Below are positions 1 to 10,140 of a stretch of DNA of 64,000 bases, one piece after another. Source of the stretch: Burkholderiales bacterium. Its GTDB lineage: Bacteria; Pseudomonadota; Gammaproteobacteria; Burkholderiales; Burkholderiaceae_C. Both the position numbers and the translations under genes were made by a program. The notes beneath the pieces were generated by a model, which had not been told where the DNA came from, made no database searches, and saw only the letters and a program-made list of their open reading frames with translations. Location: assembly GCA_947453625.1 (NCBI GenBank), contig CANGHK010000019.1, positions 18,720-82,719 on the forward strand, in the 5' to 3' direction. Numbering within the stretch: the first letter of the stretch is position 1; each line of letters starts with the position of its first letter.

Positions 1-226
1 GGTGTTGCGGGGTCATGGCAGATCCTTGGGCGGTGACGCCGGTTGCGCTTATGCACGGCCGTTCATGGGGAGGAACCCGGGGGCCTTGGCGCGTTCAGCA
101 GGTTGGCGCGCTGCACTTGCGCTGCCCCGGGACAGCGTTGGAGCAGAACAGGCGCACTGAACAAGCCAGCGCAGGAAGCGGGCCAGGTTTGGCCAGCAAC
201 AGCGGCGGGTTGTGCTGAAACCGCGC

Positions 227-242
227 TGGCACGGCGGATGCA
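227..242 (+). promoter_or_regulatory. sigma-54 (-24/-12) promoter candidate for the aldehyde dehydrogenase gene
   Basis: The bases TGGCACGGCGGATGCA match the RpoN consensus (TGGCACG-N4-TTGCA) with one mismatch. The invariant GG (228-229) and GC (240-241) are exactly 10 nt apart. Transcription would start near 252, leaving a leader of about 70 nt before the ATG at 322. AcoD/ExaC-type aldehyde dehydrogenases are known to be driven by AcoR-like sigma-54 activators, so the site fits the gene. I see no other gene in bases 1-321. Confidence 0.6.
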
Positions 243-321
243 AAGGCAGCAGCCCTGCGGTGGCCGAGCGCAGGCTTGGCCGCCGAATCCGCCACTGCCC
301 TTCAACCCGTCAGGAGACAAG

Positions 322-1826
<1,505 letters not shown>

Positions 1827-1845
<19 letters not shown>

Positions 1846-2015
1846 GCGAAGCGAGGAAGAAGATCCAGCGCACTTGCGGGACGCGCTGGGCTTCTTCTGA
1901 GCGAAGCGAGGAAGAAGATCCAGTGCACTTGCGGGACGCGCTGGGCTTCTTCTGAGCGAAGCGAGGGAGAAGATCCAGTGCACTTGCGGTACGCGCTGGG
2001 CTTCTTCTGAGCGAC
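1827..2015. repeat. 55-bp tandem repeat, about 3.4 copies, containing the stop codon of the upstream gene
   Basis: The unit begins CGCGCTGGGCTTCTTCTGAG and recurs at 1827, 1882, 1937 and 1992, an exact 55-bp period. The fourth copy is cut after about 20 bp. Copies differ at only a few bases (GAGGAAG to GAGGGAG in copy 3, CGCAC versus TGCAC). Each of the first two copies carries CTTCTTC and GAAGAAG arms around a 13-nt loop (1836-1862 in copy 1), so the array could fold as serial hairpins. The first copy is the coding end of the aldehyde dehydrogenase gene. Confidence 0.9.
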
Positions 2016-2044
2016 GGGTTCAGGCGGCCCGTGCATCGGCCGGG

Positions 2045-2239
2045 ATGACGGGTTGCAGGCGGCACGGCGACTTGGGCGTTCTGCTGAAGGTGTTGCATCA
2101 GCTGCGCGACGCTGGCAACACCATCGTCGTCAACGAGACCGCCGTCTGGGTCATCCACATGGGCCCCGAAGGCGGTGCCGGCAGCGGCCTGGTGGAGATG
2201 GCCGGCACGCCCGAAGCCAGCCCACAGGGCAATTCCTGA
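2045..2239 (+). pseudogene. uvrA: uvrA 3'-terminal remnant
   Basis: Translation gives [17 protein letters not shown] and then [17 protein letters not shown] followed by AGTPE. This is the carboxy end of UvrA (normally [17 protein letters not shown]...[17 protein letters not shown]...GTPE). About nine residues are missing after NTIVV (the conserved IEHNLDVIK block, which includes the H-loop His of the second ATPase), and D-to-V and D-to-H changes follow. The homology starts near 2069 and the stop is at 2237. The rest of the roughly 940-residue excision-repair protein is absent. This is a non-functional fragment; a working uvrA would have to be elsewhere. Confidence 0.75.
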
Positions 2240-2271
2240 TGGCGCTGTTGGCGGCGGCCGTGACCGATTGA

Positions 2272-2680
2272 TCAGCCCGCTACTGCCGCCCGCCCCAGGG
2301 CCGGATCGTCGGTGAAGAAGCCGTCCACCCCGGCCGCGATGAAACTGCGCACCTCGGCGATGGCGCCGGCTTCATGGCGGGCGTTCTCGCCCGCGTCACT
2401 GCGGAAGTTGGCGGCCATGAAACGGTTCTCCGGGCGCAAGGTCCAGGTGTGGACCTGCAGACCTGCGGCGTGCGCATCGGCGGTCAGCCGCGTGGGCGGC
2501 AGCTGGCGCTGCGCGGCATCCCAGTTGATCAGCAGGCGCGTCGGCGGCGCAAAGATGTCGGCGTAGGCGGCCATCGCCTGCAGACCCTCCGCGGTGCACA
2601 GGCTGCCGAAGGTCACTCCCTTGCCGGCGACCGCGCTGTCGGCCGTCGTCTGATCTTGGCATTGAGCTGCTGGCCGCCCG
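2272..2680 (-). pseudogene. Glycerophosphodiester phosphodiesterase C-terminal remnant
   Basis: The frame read from about 2680 down to the stop at 2272 gives ADAHAAGLQVHTWTLRPENR and later FIAAGVDGFFTDDPALGR. These resemble the final strands of the GDPD TIM barrel (AGLQVHPYTFR..., GVDGFFTDDP). Only about 115-130 residues remain and the amino-terminal catalytic His/Glu motifs are missing. Upstream the frame is lost near 2665-2680, where sequence of the adjacent remnant takes over in another frame. It lies convergent to the uvrA remnant in a block of debris. Confidence 0.6.
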
Positions 2681-2935
2681 GCTTGCCGTTGAAGTCCCAG
2701 GCACGGGCGTCCTGGCGCATGAATGACAGGTGGGCGGCATTGCCGTCACCGAAGTTGCCGCTGCCGTAGCGGGCAACGGTGCGCTACGTCGAATAGTCGC
2801 CCAGCGTTTGCTCCAGCGACTCGCCGATCTCGGCGAACACCGCATCCTGCGAGATGTCGTGGTCTTCGCGCCCACGGGCCTGGAACATGGTTGCTGCAAA
2901 GGGCGCCTTCAGCAGGTCCACCGGCATGCCCCGTC
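2681..2935 (-). pseudogene. Unassigned coding remnant upstream of the phosphodiesterase fragment
   Basis: Read on the minus strand, two in-frame stretches look protein-like: KAPFAATMFQARGREDHDIS (about 2916-2860) ending at an in-frame stop near 2798, then YGSGNFGDGNAAHLSFMRQD and WDFNGKPGGQQLN beyond it. Together they suggest the end of a larger secreted or metabolic protein with a nonsense mutation, fused by deletion to the phosphodiesterase remnant. I do not recognise the family with confidence. It abuts the 3' end of the monooxygenase gene. Confidence 0.4.
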
Positions 2936-4739
2936 AAGCGGCTTCATGCTGCCCCGGCAAGTAGACCGGCGTGTCCATGCCCTCCATCCTGGCCTTGAGC
3001 TGCAGCGCGAGGTAGCGCGAGTAGTGGCGCGACTGGGCCAGGTTGCCGCCGTGGAACCACAGTGCGGTCTGGCGCGTCGGTTTCCACATGTTGCGCAGCT
3101 CGCCCTCCCAGGGGCCGGGGTCCTGGGCCGTGTCCGACCCCAGGCCCCAGCAGGGGCCGACGGCCTCGGCCACCTCGGGCGAGATCAACGTCTCGGCCCA
3201 ACCGGTCATCGAGCCGTAGCCGGTGGCGTAGACGACCAGGTCGGCCGGCAGCACGCTGCCATCGCTCAACACCACCGAATCCTCGGTCAGCCTGTCGACG
3301 CCGACGCCCGACTTCAGCGCGATGCGGCCGTCAGCGATCAACTCGGACGCGCCGACATCGATGTAGTAGCCCGAGCCGCGGCGCAAATACATCGGCCCCA
3401 GCCCGGATTCGTCCTCGCCGAAGGTCAGCTGAAAGCCCGCAGCGCGCAGCCGGTCGTAGAACGCAGCGTCGTCGCGCTGGATCTGGGCGCAGACGGGGAT
3501 CTGGAACTTCGGCACCAACCGGTACGGGATCGACGCGACGGTCAGGTCAGCCAACTCGGTGCTGATGCCAGCCTGCAGCGCAGCCTCGGAATACAGGCCG
3601 CGGCCGTAGCGACCCTGGGTCTCGGAGCGCACCACCAACGTGGGCGAGCGCTGCAGCATCGTCACCTCGGCGCCGTGCTCCCACAGATCTGCGGCGATGT
3701 CGTGCGCCGAGTTGTTCGAGCCGACGACGACACAGCGCTTGCCGGCAAAGTCTTCGCCGCCGCTGTGCTGGCTGGAATGGTGCTGGCGCCCCCGGAACAG
3801 CGACGCGCCGGGAAAGTCGGGCACGCGCGGCCGGCCCGACATGCCGGTGGCCAGCACCAGTTGGCGCGGACGCAGCGTGACCGGCTGGCCCTCGCGCAAG
3901 ACTTCCACCGTCCATTGCTGCGATGACTGATCGAACGACGCGTTCAGGCATTTGGTGGAAGCCCAGCAGTTCAGCTCCATCAGCCGGGTGTAGGCCTCGA
4001 GCCAGTCGCCCATCTTGTCCTTGGGTGTGTAGACCGGCCAATGGTCCGGAAACGGCAGGTAGGGCAGGTGGTCGTACCAGACCGGGTCGTGCAGGCAGAG
4101 CGATTTGTAGCGCTTGCGCCAGGCGTCGCCGGCGTGGGCGTGCTGGTCGACGATCAGCGTGGGCACGCCCAGCTGCTTGAGCCGGGCGCCCAGGCCCAGC
4201 CCGCCCTGGCCGCCGCCGACGATCAGGCAATAGGGCTGGCGCTGGTAGCCCAGCTCGGCGGCCTCGGCAGTCTGCGCGTCGAGCCAGTTCCGGCGGCCGC
4301 GGATTGCGCCATGCTCGGCGCCCAGCACGCGGGTCTCGCCGCGCTTTTCCTCGAAACCCTCGAGTTCCTGCAAGGTCGTCAACAGCGTCCAGCAACGGCC
4401 GTCCTTCAACCGGACATGGCCCTTGCCTCGGCCGACCGAAGTCTCGAAGCTGAACCAGGCCTGGACCACGCCCTGTGCGACGCCTTGGCCTTCGCTGACC
4501 GCGCCGTCGATCGCCCAGTTTCGGGGCTGCACCCGCGCCAGCGTGTGCCCGAGCATCGCGGCGATGCCAGATTGGCCCTCGAGCGTGGCGATATTCCAGG
4601 TGAAAGCGACCAAGTCGCGCCAATAGGCTTCGTCGCCGAACAGTGCTGACGCTGCCGGGATGTCGCCCCGGCCCAGCGCGGCCGAGAAATCCGCCAGCCA
4701 GTCGGCGACGGCGGCTGTGGAAGCGTATTGAGTCGTCAT
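2934..4739 (-). CDS. NAD(P)/FAD-dependent flavin-containing monooxygenase with N-terminal NTF2-like domain
   Basis: A 601-aa cytoplasmic flavoprotein. Residues 10-130 resemble an NTF2/SnoaL-like cone (ADWLADFSAALGRGD, DEAYWRDLVAFTW). From about 170 a Rossmann FAD-binding motif follows (LIVGGGQGGLGLGARL), then an FMO-like segment FRGRQHHSS, a second dinucleotide motif (VVVGSNNSAHDIA) and the C-terminal ATGYGS. This is the class B monooxygenase plan (Baeyer-Villiger or N/S-oxygenation with NADPH and O2), but the substrate cannot be read. The ATG at 4739 is chosen because the NTF2-like domain starts immediately and AGGACATCGC precedes it; the frame stays open across the opposite strand of the acylase gene, which is a shadow. 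It diverges from the acylase gene across 126 bp. Confidence 0.85.
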   Translation of the reverse strand: MTTQYASTAAVADWLADFSAALGRGDIPAASALFGDEAYWRDLVAFTWNIATLEGQSGIAAMLGHTLARVQPRNWAIDGAVSEGQGVAQGVVQAWFSFETSVGRGKGHVRLKDGRCWTLLTTLQELEGFEEKRGETRVLGAEHGAIRGRRNWLDAQTAEAAELGYQRQPYCLIVGGGQGGLGLGARLKQLGVPTLIVDQHAHAGDAWRKRYKSLCLHDPVWYDHLPYLPFPDHWPVYTPKDKMGDWLEAYTRLMELNCWASTKCLNASFDQSSQQWTVEVLREGQPVTLRPRQLVLATGMSGRPRVPDFPGASLFRGRQHHSSQHSGGEDFAGKRCVVVGSNNSAHDIAADLWEHGAEVTMLQRSPTLVVRSETQGRYGRGLYSEAALQAGISTELADLTVASIPYRLVPKFQIPVCAQIQRDDAAFYDRLRAAGFQLTFGEDESGLGPMYLRRGSGYYIDVGASELIADGRIALKSGVGVDRLTEDSVVLSDGSVLPADLVVYATGYGSMTGWAETLISPEVAEAVGPCWGLGSDTAQDPGPWEGELRNMWKPTRQTALWFHGGNLAQSRHYSRYLALQLKARMEGMDTPVYLPGQHEAA

Positions 4740-4787
4740 GCGATGTCCTCGGTTTTGCGTCGTGGCAAGCCCACGGCAGGCACATGA

Positions 4788-4801
4788 ATATAGGATATAG
4801 G
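4788..4801. promoter_or_regulatory. Tandem ATATAGG repeat in a divergent promoter
   Basis: Two perfect ATATAGG copies, back to back, form the only AT-rich patch in the 126-bp gap between the divergent monooxygenase and acylase genes. It is a plausible -10 region on either strand and a plausible binding site for the GntR/FCD regulator encoded at 7172. This rests on position and composition only. Confidence 0.3.
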
Positions 4802-4865
4802 CTGAACGTCGCCGGTTCCGCGCCGGCGACGCCCGACCCGCCCATCCCGCCAGGAGACCCGATCC

Positions 4866-7145
4866 ATGAGTGCAGCAGCATCCTCCAACGCCAGCCGCCC
4901 AGGCACGGAGGTCTGGCGCGACGCCTGGGGTATCCCGCACATCCGGGCCGCCAACCCGGACCAGGCCTTCAGTGCGCTGGGCTTCGTCCATGCACAGGAC
5001 AGGCTGTTCCAGATGGAGTCGCTGCTGCGGCGCGGCACCGGTCGCCACGCTGAATGGGTCGGCAAGGCGGCGATCAAGGCCGACACGCTGGCGCGCCAAC
5101 TCGACACCCGGGGCGCCTCGCAACGCGACTTTGCCGCGTTGGGCGCGCCGGCCCGGGCGATGCTCGAAGCCTATGCGCGCGGGGTCAACGCCTTCATAGC
5201 CACCGGCGCGCGGCCGGTCGAATACCGATTGCTCGAGACCGAACCCGGCGCCTGGGAGCCCTGGCATTCGATCGCGGTGATGCGCCAGATCGGTTTCCTG
5301 ATGGGCTCGGTCTGGTGGAAGCTGTGGCGCGCCGCCGCGCTGCCCATCGTCGGCGCCGAGGCGCTGACAAGGTTGCGCTTCGAGGACGGCGGCGACGAAC
5401 TGCTGTGCCTGCCACCGGGGCTGTCGACCGGCCCCTACCAGGCGCTGATGGCCGACCTGCGGCCCGGCGTTGCCGCGCTGCTCGAGACGGCAGCCCCGGA
5501 TGTCAGCGGCGGCGGCAGCAACAACTGGGCGCTGGCGCCGGACCGCACCGAGACTGGCCGGCCGCTGCTCGCGGGTGACCCGCACCGGGTGCTCGAGATG
5601 CCGAATATGTATGCCCAGGTCCACCTGGCCTGCGACCGCTTCGACGTGATCGGGTTGACCGTGCCGGGCGTGCCGGGCTTCCCGCATTTCGCCCACAACG
5701 GCTCGGTGGCCTGGGGTGTGACGCACGCCTTCATGGACATCCACGACCTCTATGTCGAGCGCTTCGACGCCGATGCCCAGGCCTGCCTGTACCAGGGCCA
5801 GTGGGAGCCGGTGCGGCGCAGGACCGAGTCGATCGCGGTGCGCGGCGAAGCCAGCGTGCAGGTCGAGGTGGTCGAGACCCGCCACGGCCCGGTGATCGCC
5901 GGCGACCCACGCCAGGGCAGCGCGCTGGCGCTGCGGTCGGTGCAGTTCGCGCCGCTGGACCGGTCATTCGACTGCCTGATCCCGATGCTCGAGGCCAAGA
6001 CCGTCGCCGAGCTGTACGAGTCCACCCGTGCGTGGGGCCTGATCGACCACAATCTGGTCGCCGCCGACACCCAGGGCAACATCGGCCACCGCGTGCGGGC
6101 CAAAGTGCCCAGGCGTCCAAGATCCAACGGTTGGCTGCCGGTGCCGGGCTGGACCGGCGAGCATGAATGGGACGGCCTGGTGGCCTGGGAGCGCATGCCC
6201 GTGAGCATCAACCCGGCCGGCGGCATGCTCGTCACCGCCAACAACCGGGTGCGGGCCGAGGGCGAGGACTACCTGTGCACCGACGCGATGCCACCGCACC
6301 GGGCGCGCCGGATCTGGCAGCGGCTGGCCGGGCTCGAGCGCGCTTCGGTCGCCGACATGGGCGCGGTGCACCGCGACCTCGAAACCATCCCGGGCCGGGA
6401 ACTGCGCGACCGGCTGCGCGGGCTGCCGGTCACCGAGGCTGCGGCCGCAGCGCTGCAGCAATCGATCCTGGGCTGGGACGGCAGGATGACAGCCGACTCG
6501 GCCGGCGCGACCGCCTACAACGCGCTGCGACTGGTGCTGACCCGGCTGGTGGCCGAGCGCAGCGGCCTGCGTGCAGTCAGCCAGAACCCCCACGCCCAGG
6601 TGCCGCCCGGCACCCAGGCCGACAACCAGCTCTGGTGGGCCGTGCCCGGGCTGCTGCGGTCCGATGACCGGGTGCTGCTGCGCGGTGCGGGCTGGGACGA
6701 GCTGCTGCTGCAGGCACTGTCGACCTGCGCGGCCCGGCCCGAGACCTGGAACCAGGCCTGGGGTCTGGCGCACCGGCCCCGGCTGGGCCATGCGCTGTCG
6801 GCGCTGTTCCCCGACCAGGCTGATAGGCTCGACCGCTGGTCAGCGCCTATCGGCGGCGACAACGACACGGTGATGGCGACGGGCTGCGCGGCCACGATCG
6901 GCAGCCGGGCGATCTACGGCTCGCTCGCCCGCTATGTCTTCGACGTCGGCGCCTGGGACAACTGCCGCTGGGTGGTGTTTCACGGCGTCTCGGGCGCGCC
7001 CGACAGTCCCTGGTACATGAACCAGAACGGGGCCTGGGCGGCAGGCGAGACCGTGCCCATGCTCTACGACTGGACCCGGATCAAGGCAGAAGCCCTGAGC
7101 CACCAGGCTATCCCCGAAATCCTCCCCGAAAACCCGGCGCGCTGA
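4866..7145 (+). CDS. Penicillin acylase family protein (Ntn-hydrolase)
   Basis: A 759-aa member of peptidase family S45, whose enzymes hydrolyse amide bonds of penicillins, acyl-homoserine lactones or other N-acyl compounds after self-cleaving into alpha and beta chains. The conserved nucleophile region is GGGSNNWALA, with Ser218 as the expected new N-terminus of the beta chain. The RDAWGIPHIRA segment at 18-28 is the normal start of the alpha chain, and a linker-like stretch precedes Ser218. The ATG at 4866 is preceded by AGGAGACCC. Oddly, the alpha-chain domain starts within 15 residues of the N-terminus and there is no signal peptide, whereas most characterised members are periplasmic. It sits between a flavin monooxygenase and a GntR regulator, suggesting catabolism of an N-acylated compound (inference). 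Confidence 0.88.
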   Translation: MSAAASSNASRPGTEVWRDAWGIPHIRAANPDQAFSALGFVHAQDRLFQMESLLRRGTGRHAEWVGKAAIKADTLARQLDTRGASQRDFAALGAPARAMLEAYARGVNAFIATGARPVEYRLLETEPGAWEPWHSIAVMRQIGFLMGSVWWKLWRAAALPIVGAEALTRLRFEDGGDELLCLPPGLSTGPYQALMADLRPGVAALLETAAPDVSGGGSNNWALAPDRTETGRPLLAGDPHRVLEMPNMYAQVHLACDRFDVIGLTVPGVPGFPHFAHNGSVAWGVTHAFMDIHDLYVERFDADAQACLYQGQWEPVRRRTESIAVRGEASVQVEVVETRHGPVIAGDPRQGSALALRSVQFAPLDRSFDCLIPMLEAKTVAELYESTRAWGLIDHNLVAADTQGNIGHRVRAKVPRRPRSNGWLPVPGWTGEHEWDGLVAWERMPVSINPAGGMLVTANNRVRAEGEDYLCTDAMPPHRARRIWQRLAGLERASVADMGAVHRDLETIPGRELRDRLRGLPVTEAAAAALQQSILGWDGRMTADSAGATAYNALRLVLTRLVAERSGLRAVSQNPHAQVPPGTQADNQLWWAVPGLLRSDDRVLLRGAGWDELLLQALSTCAARPETWNQAWGLAHRPRLGHALSALFPDQADRLDRWSAPIGGDNDTVMATGCAATIGSRAIYGSLARYVFDVGAWDNCRWVVFHGVSGAPDSPWYMNQNGAWAAGETVPMLYDWTRIKAEALSHQAIPEILPENPAR

Positions 7146-7171
7146 CCTCGCGCCCAGCGGACCAGACCACC

Positions 7172-7957
7172 ATGCCCACAGGACTGAGCGTCAGCAGCCG
7201 CGAGAACCTGAGCTCTCGCGTCTATGGCCAGCTGCGAGAGGCGCTGATGGCCGGCCGCTTCTGGCCTGGACAGCGCCTGCGCATCCGCGAGCTCGCCACC
7301 GCGATGGACGTCAGCGACACACCGGTGCGCGAGGCCATCATGCAGTTGGTGCGCGAGGGCGGGCTGGAGATGCGATCGGGCCAGGCGATCACGGTCGTCA
7401 AGCTCAGCCTGGCGCGCTACCGTGAGCTGCGCGAAGTTCGGATGCTGCTCGAAGGTCTGGCGACCGAGAAGGCCACGCCCTTGATCACGCCGACCGAGAT
7501 CGACACGCTCGAACTGCGGCACCAGCAGCTCGTCGCCGCCGAGCGCGATGCCGACTTCGAGACCGCAGTGCTGGCGAATTTCCAGTTCCACTTCGGCATT
7601 TACCGCGCCTCGGGGATGATCGACCTGGTGGCGATTCTCGAGAGCGTCTGGCTGCGCAACGGGCCGCTGCTGAAGTACCTCTATCCGCACGCGGCGCCGA
7701 GCTACGCCGGCAAGCACCAGCACCTGAACCTGATCAAGGCGCTGCGCTTGGGCGACGCCGACGCGGCCCGGCAAGCGATGCAGTGCGACATGGTCGAAGG
7801 CGGCGCCAGGCTGATCGAACTGCTGGCGATGATCGAGGACGGGCGCGCGGTGGTCGCCGAGACCGCGCAGGGCGGGATGCAGCTCGAGCTTCGCGCGTCG
7901 ACCGCACAGCAGCCCCTCACCGAGTCGTCGAAAGCCCCTCGTCACCCCAGCGCGTAA
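7172..7957 (+). CDS. GntR family transcriptional regulator, FCD subfamily
   Basis: 261 aa. The N-terminal winged helix-turn-helix is clear (YGQLREALMAGRFWPGQRLR, then ATAMDVSDTPVREAI), followed by the all-helical FCD ligand domain from about residue 85 (REVRMLLEGLA, FHFGIYRASG, KHQHLNLIKAL); the His/Asp pattern fits a metal-assisted carboxylate pocket. FCD regulators usually repress neighbouring catabolic genes until a small organic acid binds. It starts 26 bp after the acylase gene, so it is probably co-transcribed and controls the acylase/monooxygenase region. Its 3' end overlaps the convergent MATE gene by 41 bp. Confidence 0.9.
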   Translation: MPTGLSVSSRENLSSRVYGQLREALMAGRFWPGQRLRIRELATAMDVSDTPVREAIMQLVREGGLEMRSGQAITVVKLSLARYRELREVRMLLEGLATEKATPLITPTEIDTLELRHQQLVAAERDADFETAVLANFQFHFGIYRASGMIDLVAILESVWLRNGPLLKYLYPHAAPSYAGKHQHLNLIKALRLGDADAARQAMQCDMVEGGARLIELLAMIEDGRAVVAETAQGGMQLELRASTAQQPLTESSKAPRHPSA

Positions 7958-9314
7958 CCCGAACGGCAAGCGCTGCCGCCAGCCCGAACACGGCCATGCC
8001 CAGCGCGACCAGTGCGAAGACCGTCCAAGGTTCGGCCGATGCTCGGGCCAGCATCCAGCCACCGACCGCCACGACCAGCAGGCGCAAGGTGCCGGCCAGT
8101 ACCAGGCCACCGACCTTGCCTGCGCCCAGCGCCGAGAAATACAGGCTCAGGCCCAGCCCGAACAAGCCGTAGACCGGCCCGGCCCAGCGGAAGTAGAGCC
8201 CAGCCGATGCCTGTACGGCGGGGTCGAGCGTGAACAGCCCCACCCACAGGCCCGGTGCGATGGCCACGATCCCGCCCAACAGGCCCAAGGTGGCTGTGGC
8301 CAGCAGCGACGCGATCCAGGCGACGCGCTTGGCGCGGGCCACCATGCCGGCGCCGATGGCCATGCCCACCAGCGGCACCGAGGCCACGCCAATGGCAAAG
8401 CTGATCGGCACCAGCAGGAACTCAAGCCGCGCACCGATGCCGTAGCCCGCCAGTGCCGTCGCCCCGAACTGCGCCACCAAGCGTGTCAGGATGAGCACCG
8501 TCAACACCGTCTGCAGCGGTGAGATGCAAGCCAATGCTCCCACCTTCAGGATGTCGGTCAGCAAGCCCTGCTGCAGCGCGGTGGCGCGAACCGACAGGCT
8601 GACCTTGCACCGGCCGCTGCGCAGATACCAGAAGAGAAAGGCGGCACCCGCACTGAAGGCGATGACCTGCCCAGCGGCCACACCGGGCATGCCGAGCGGG
8701 GGAAACGGCCCCCAGCCCAGGCCCAGCGCCCCGCCAATCACCACCTGTGCCAATGAGACCAGCAGAAAGGTCGCCGACGGCACCATCATGTTGCCGGCGC
8801 CACGCAGCACCGAGGCGAAGGTGTTCATCAACCAGACGCCCAGGGAGCCGCAGAACGCCACGTTGGAATAGGCGATGGCCTGCGCCAATGCCTCGCCATG
8901 ACCGCCCAGGCCGGCATAGATTGCCGGCCCCCAGACCAGCATCAGCAGGCAGTTCATCGCACCGGCGGCCAGGCCGATCCACAGCGCATGCACCGCCAGG
9001 GCGTTGGCACGCTCGGGCGCGCCGGAGCCGAGCGCCCGACTGATCGCGGCGGCCACGCCGCCGCCCATCGCCCCGCCCGAGAGCATCATCTGCAGCATGA
9101 CCATCGGGAACACCAGGGCCATGCCGGCCAGCGCCGGCACGCCGAAGCTGCCGACATAGGCCGTCTCGGCAACGGTCGCCAGCGCCGTGGCCAGCATCCC
9201 AAGCATGTTGGGCAGGGCAAAGCGCAGCAGGGCCGGCAGGATCGGTGCCGTCAGCAGCGATGGCGACGGAGCTTGGCGCGGTAGCGGCGACGATGGAACG
9301 GCCGTGGTCCTCAT
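7917..9314 (-). CDS. MATE family efflux transporter
   Basis: 465 aa of mostly hydrophobic sequence with about 12 predicted membrane helices in two similar halves, the plan of the multidrug and toxin extrusion family (Na+ or H+ antiporters). Landmarks are RFALPNMLGMLATALATVAE in helix 1 and GMALVFPMVMLQMMLSGGAM in helix 2. The ATG at 9314 is chosen because the reading frame upstream is open but has no transporter-like features. Convergent with the GntR gene and downstream of the SDR gene, with no obvious operon partner. The substrate cannot be inferred. Confidence 0.88.
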   Translation of the reverse strand: MRTTAVPSSPLPRQAPSPSLLTAPILPALLRFALPNMLGMLATALATVAETAYVGSFGVPALAGMALVFPMVMLQMMLSGGAMGGGVAAAISRALGSGAPERANALAVHALWIGLAAGAMNCLLMLVWGPAIYAGLGGHGEALAQAIAYSNVAFCGSLGVWLMNTFASVLRGAGNMMVPSATFLLVSLAQVVIGGALGLGWGPFPPLGMPGVAAGQVIAFSAGAAFLFWYLRSGRCKVSLSVRATALQQGLLTDILKVGALACISPLQTVLTVLILTRLVAQFGATALAGYGIGARLEFLLVPISFAIGVASVPLVGMAIGAGMVARAKRVAWIASLLATATLGLLGGIVAIAPGLWVGLFTLDPAVQASAGLYFRWAGPVYGLFGLGLSLYFSALGAGKVGGLVLAGTLRLLVVAVGGWMLARASAEPWTVFALVALGMAVFGLAAALAVRVTRWGDEGLSTTR

Positions 9315-9357
9315 GTGCGGTCCGCCGGCGCCTGTAAGTGCTGCAGCCAGCACCCGC

Positions 9358-10140
9358 TCACCACTTTTCGCTCCATGGTCGCAGCACCACCTCGAAGGCC
9401 CAGGTCGAGCGGTGCTGGCGGTGCAACTGCAAGTACATCTCGGCGATGCGGTCCGGGTCGGCCATGTTGTCGTCAGTGGTCGTGCCGGCCAGCCGGTGTG
9501 CGCGGCTGCCGTCTTCCTGCGTCCAGCCCACGGCCGCATCGATTGGCACGTTGACCACGTGAATGCCTTGTGGCATCAGCTCGCGCGCCATGCTCTGCGC
9601 CAGCCCGGTCTTGGCCTGGCAGGCCATCGCGAACGCACCGCTGGCGGGAAAACCCTTCAGGGCAGCACTGGCGTTGGTGAAGACTATCGTTCCCTTCGCG
9701 CCGTTGGCATCCGGCGTGTTCGCCAGCATCCCCCGCGCGGCCTGTCGGCCGACCAGGAAGGCGCTGAACGCGGCGTTGCGCAGCGTGTCCAGCGCCAGCG
9801 CCGGGTCAGCTTCGGTGATGCCCTTGCGGAAGATGCCCGGAACACGGCCGTCGATGTTGTGCACGACCAGCCGGGGTGCGCCAAGATCGCGTGTCACCTG
9901 GTCGAACAGCGCCATCACACTGGCCGCATCGGCTGCATCGCAGCCATAGGTGCGCACACCGTGCGACTGTGCGAGCGCCTGCAGCACTGGCTTGTCCGGC
10001 CCGCGGGCGGCCATCGCCACGGCCAGGCCGCTGTGCGCGAACAACCGTGCGCAGCTGGCGCTGATGCCGGGCCCGCCGCCGACGATGAGCGCCACCTCGG
10101 GGGCCGACGACGCAGCACGCTGGGGATTGGTCGATGTCAT
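9358..10140 (-). CDS. SDR-fold protein lacking the catalytic Tyr and Lys
   Basis: 260 aa with an SDR Rossmann fold: glycine motif VGGGPGISASCARLF, NID in place of the usual NAG, and the helix ending QSMARELMPQGIHV. Aligned without gaps to the SDRs at 15438 and 11802, the active-site Tyr is Phe and the Lys is Cys (FAMACQAK versus the normal YxxxK). It therefore probably does not work as a standard dehydrogenase. It ends in LRPWSEKW, a signature shared with the SDR at 15438 (LRPWSENW) and the chimeric one (LRPFNERW). Its ATG overlaps the TetR stop codon, so the two form an operon at the edge of the CoA-catabolic cluster. Confidence 0.85.
   Translation of the reverse strand: MTSTNPQRAASSAPEVALIVGGGPGISASCARLFAHSGLAVAMAARGPDKPVLQALAQSHGVRTYGCDAADAASVMALFDQVTRDLGAPRLVVHNIDGRVPGIFRKGITEADPALALDTLRNAAFSAFLVGRQAARGMLANTPDANGAKGTIVFTNASAALKGFPASGAFAMACQAKTGLAQSMARELMPQGIHVVNVPIDAAVGWTQEDGSRAHRLAGTTTDDNMADPDRIAEMYLQLHRQHRSTWAFEVVLRPWSEKW

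Noticed and set aside
2934..5885. A 983-residue minus-strand open frame overlapping the acylase gene
   Set aside because: Only the part from 4739 downward resembles a protein family. The upstream part is the antisense of the well-supported acylase gene and has no motifs.
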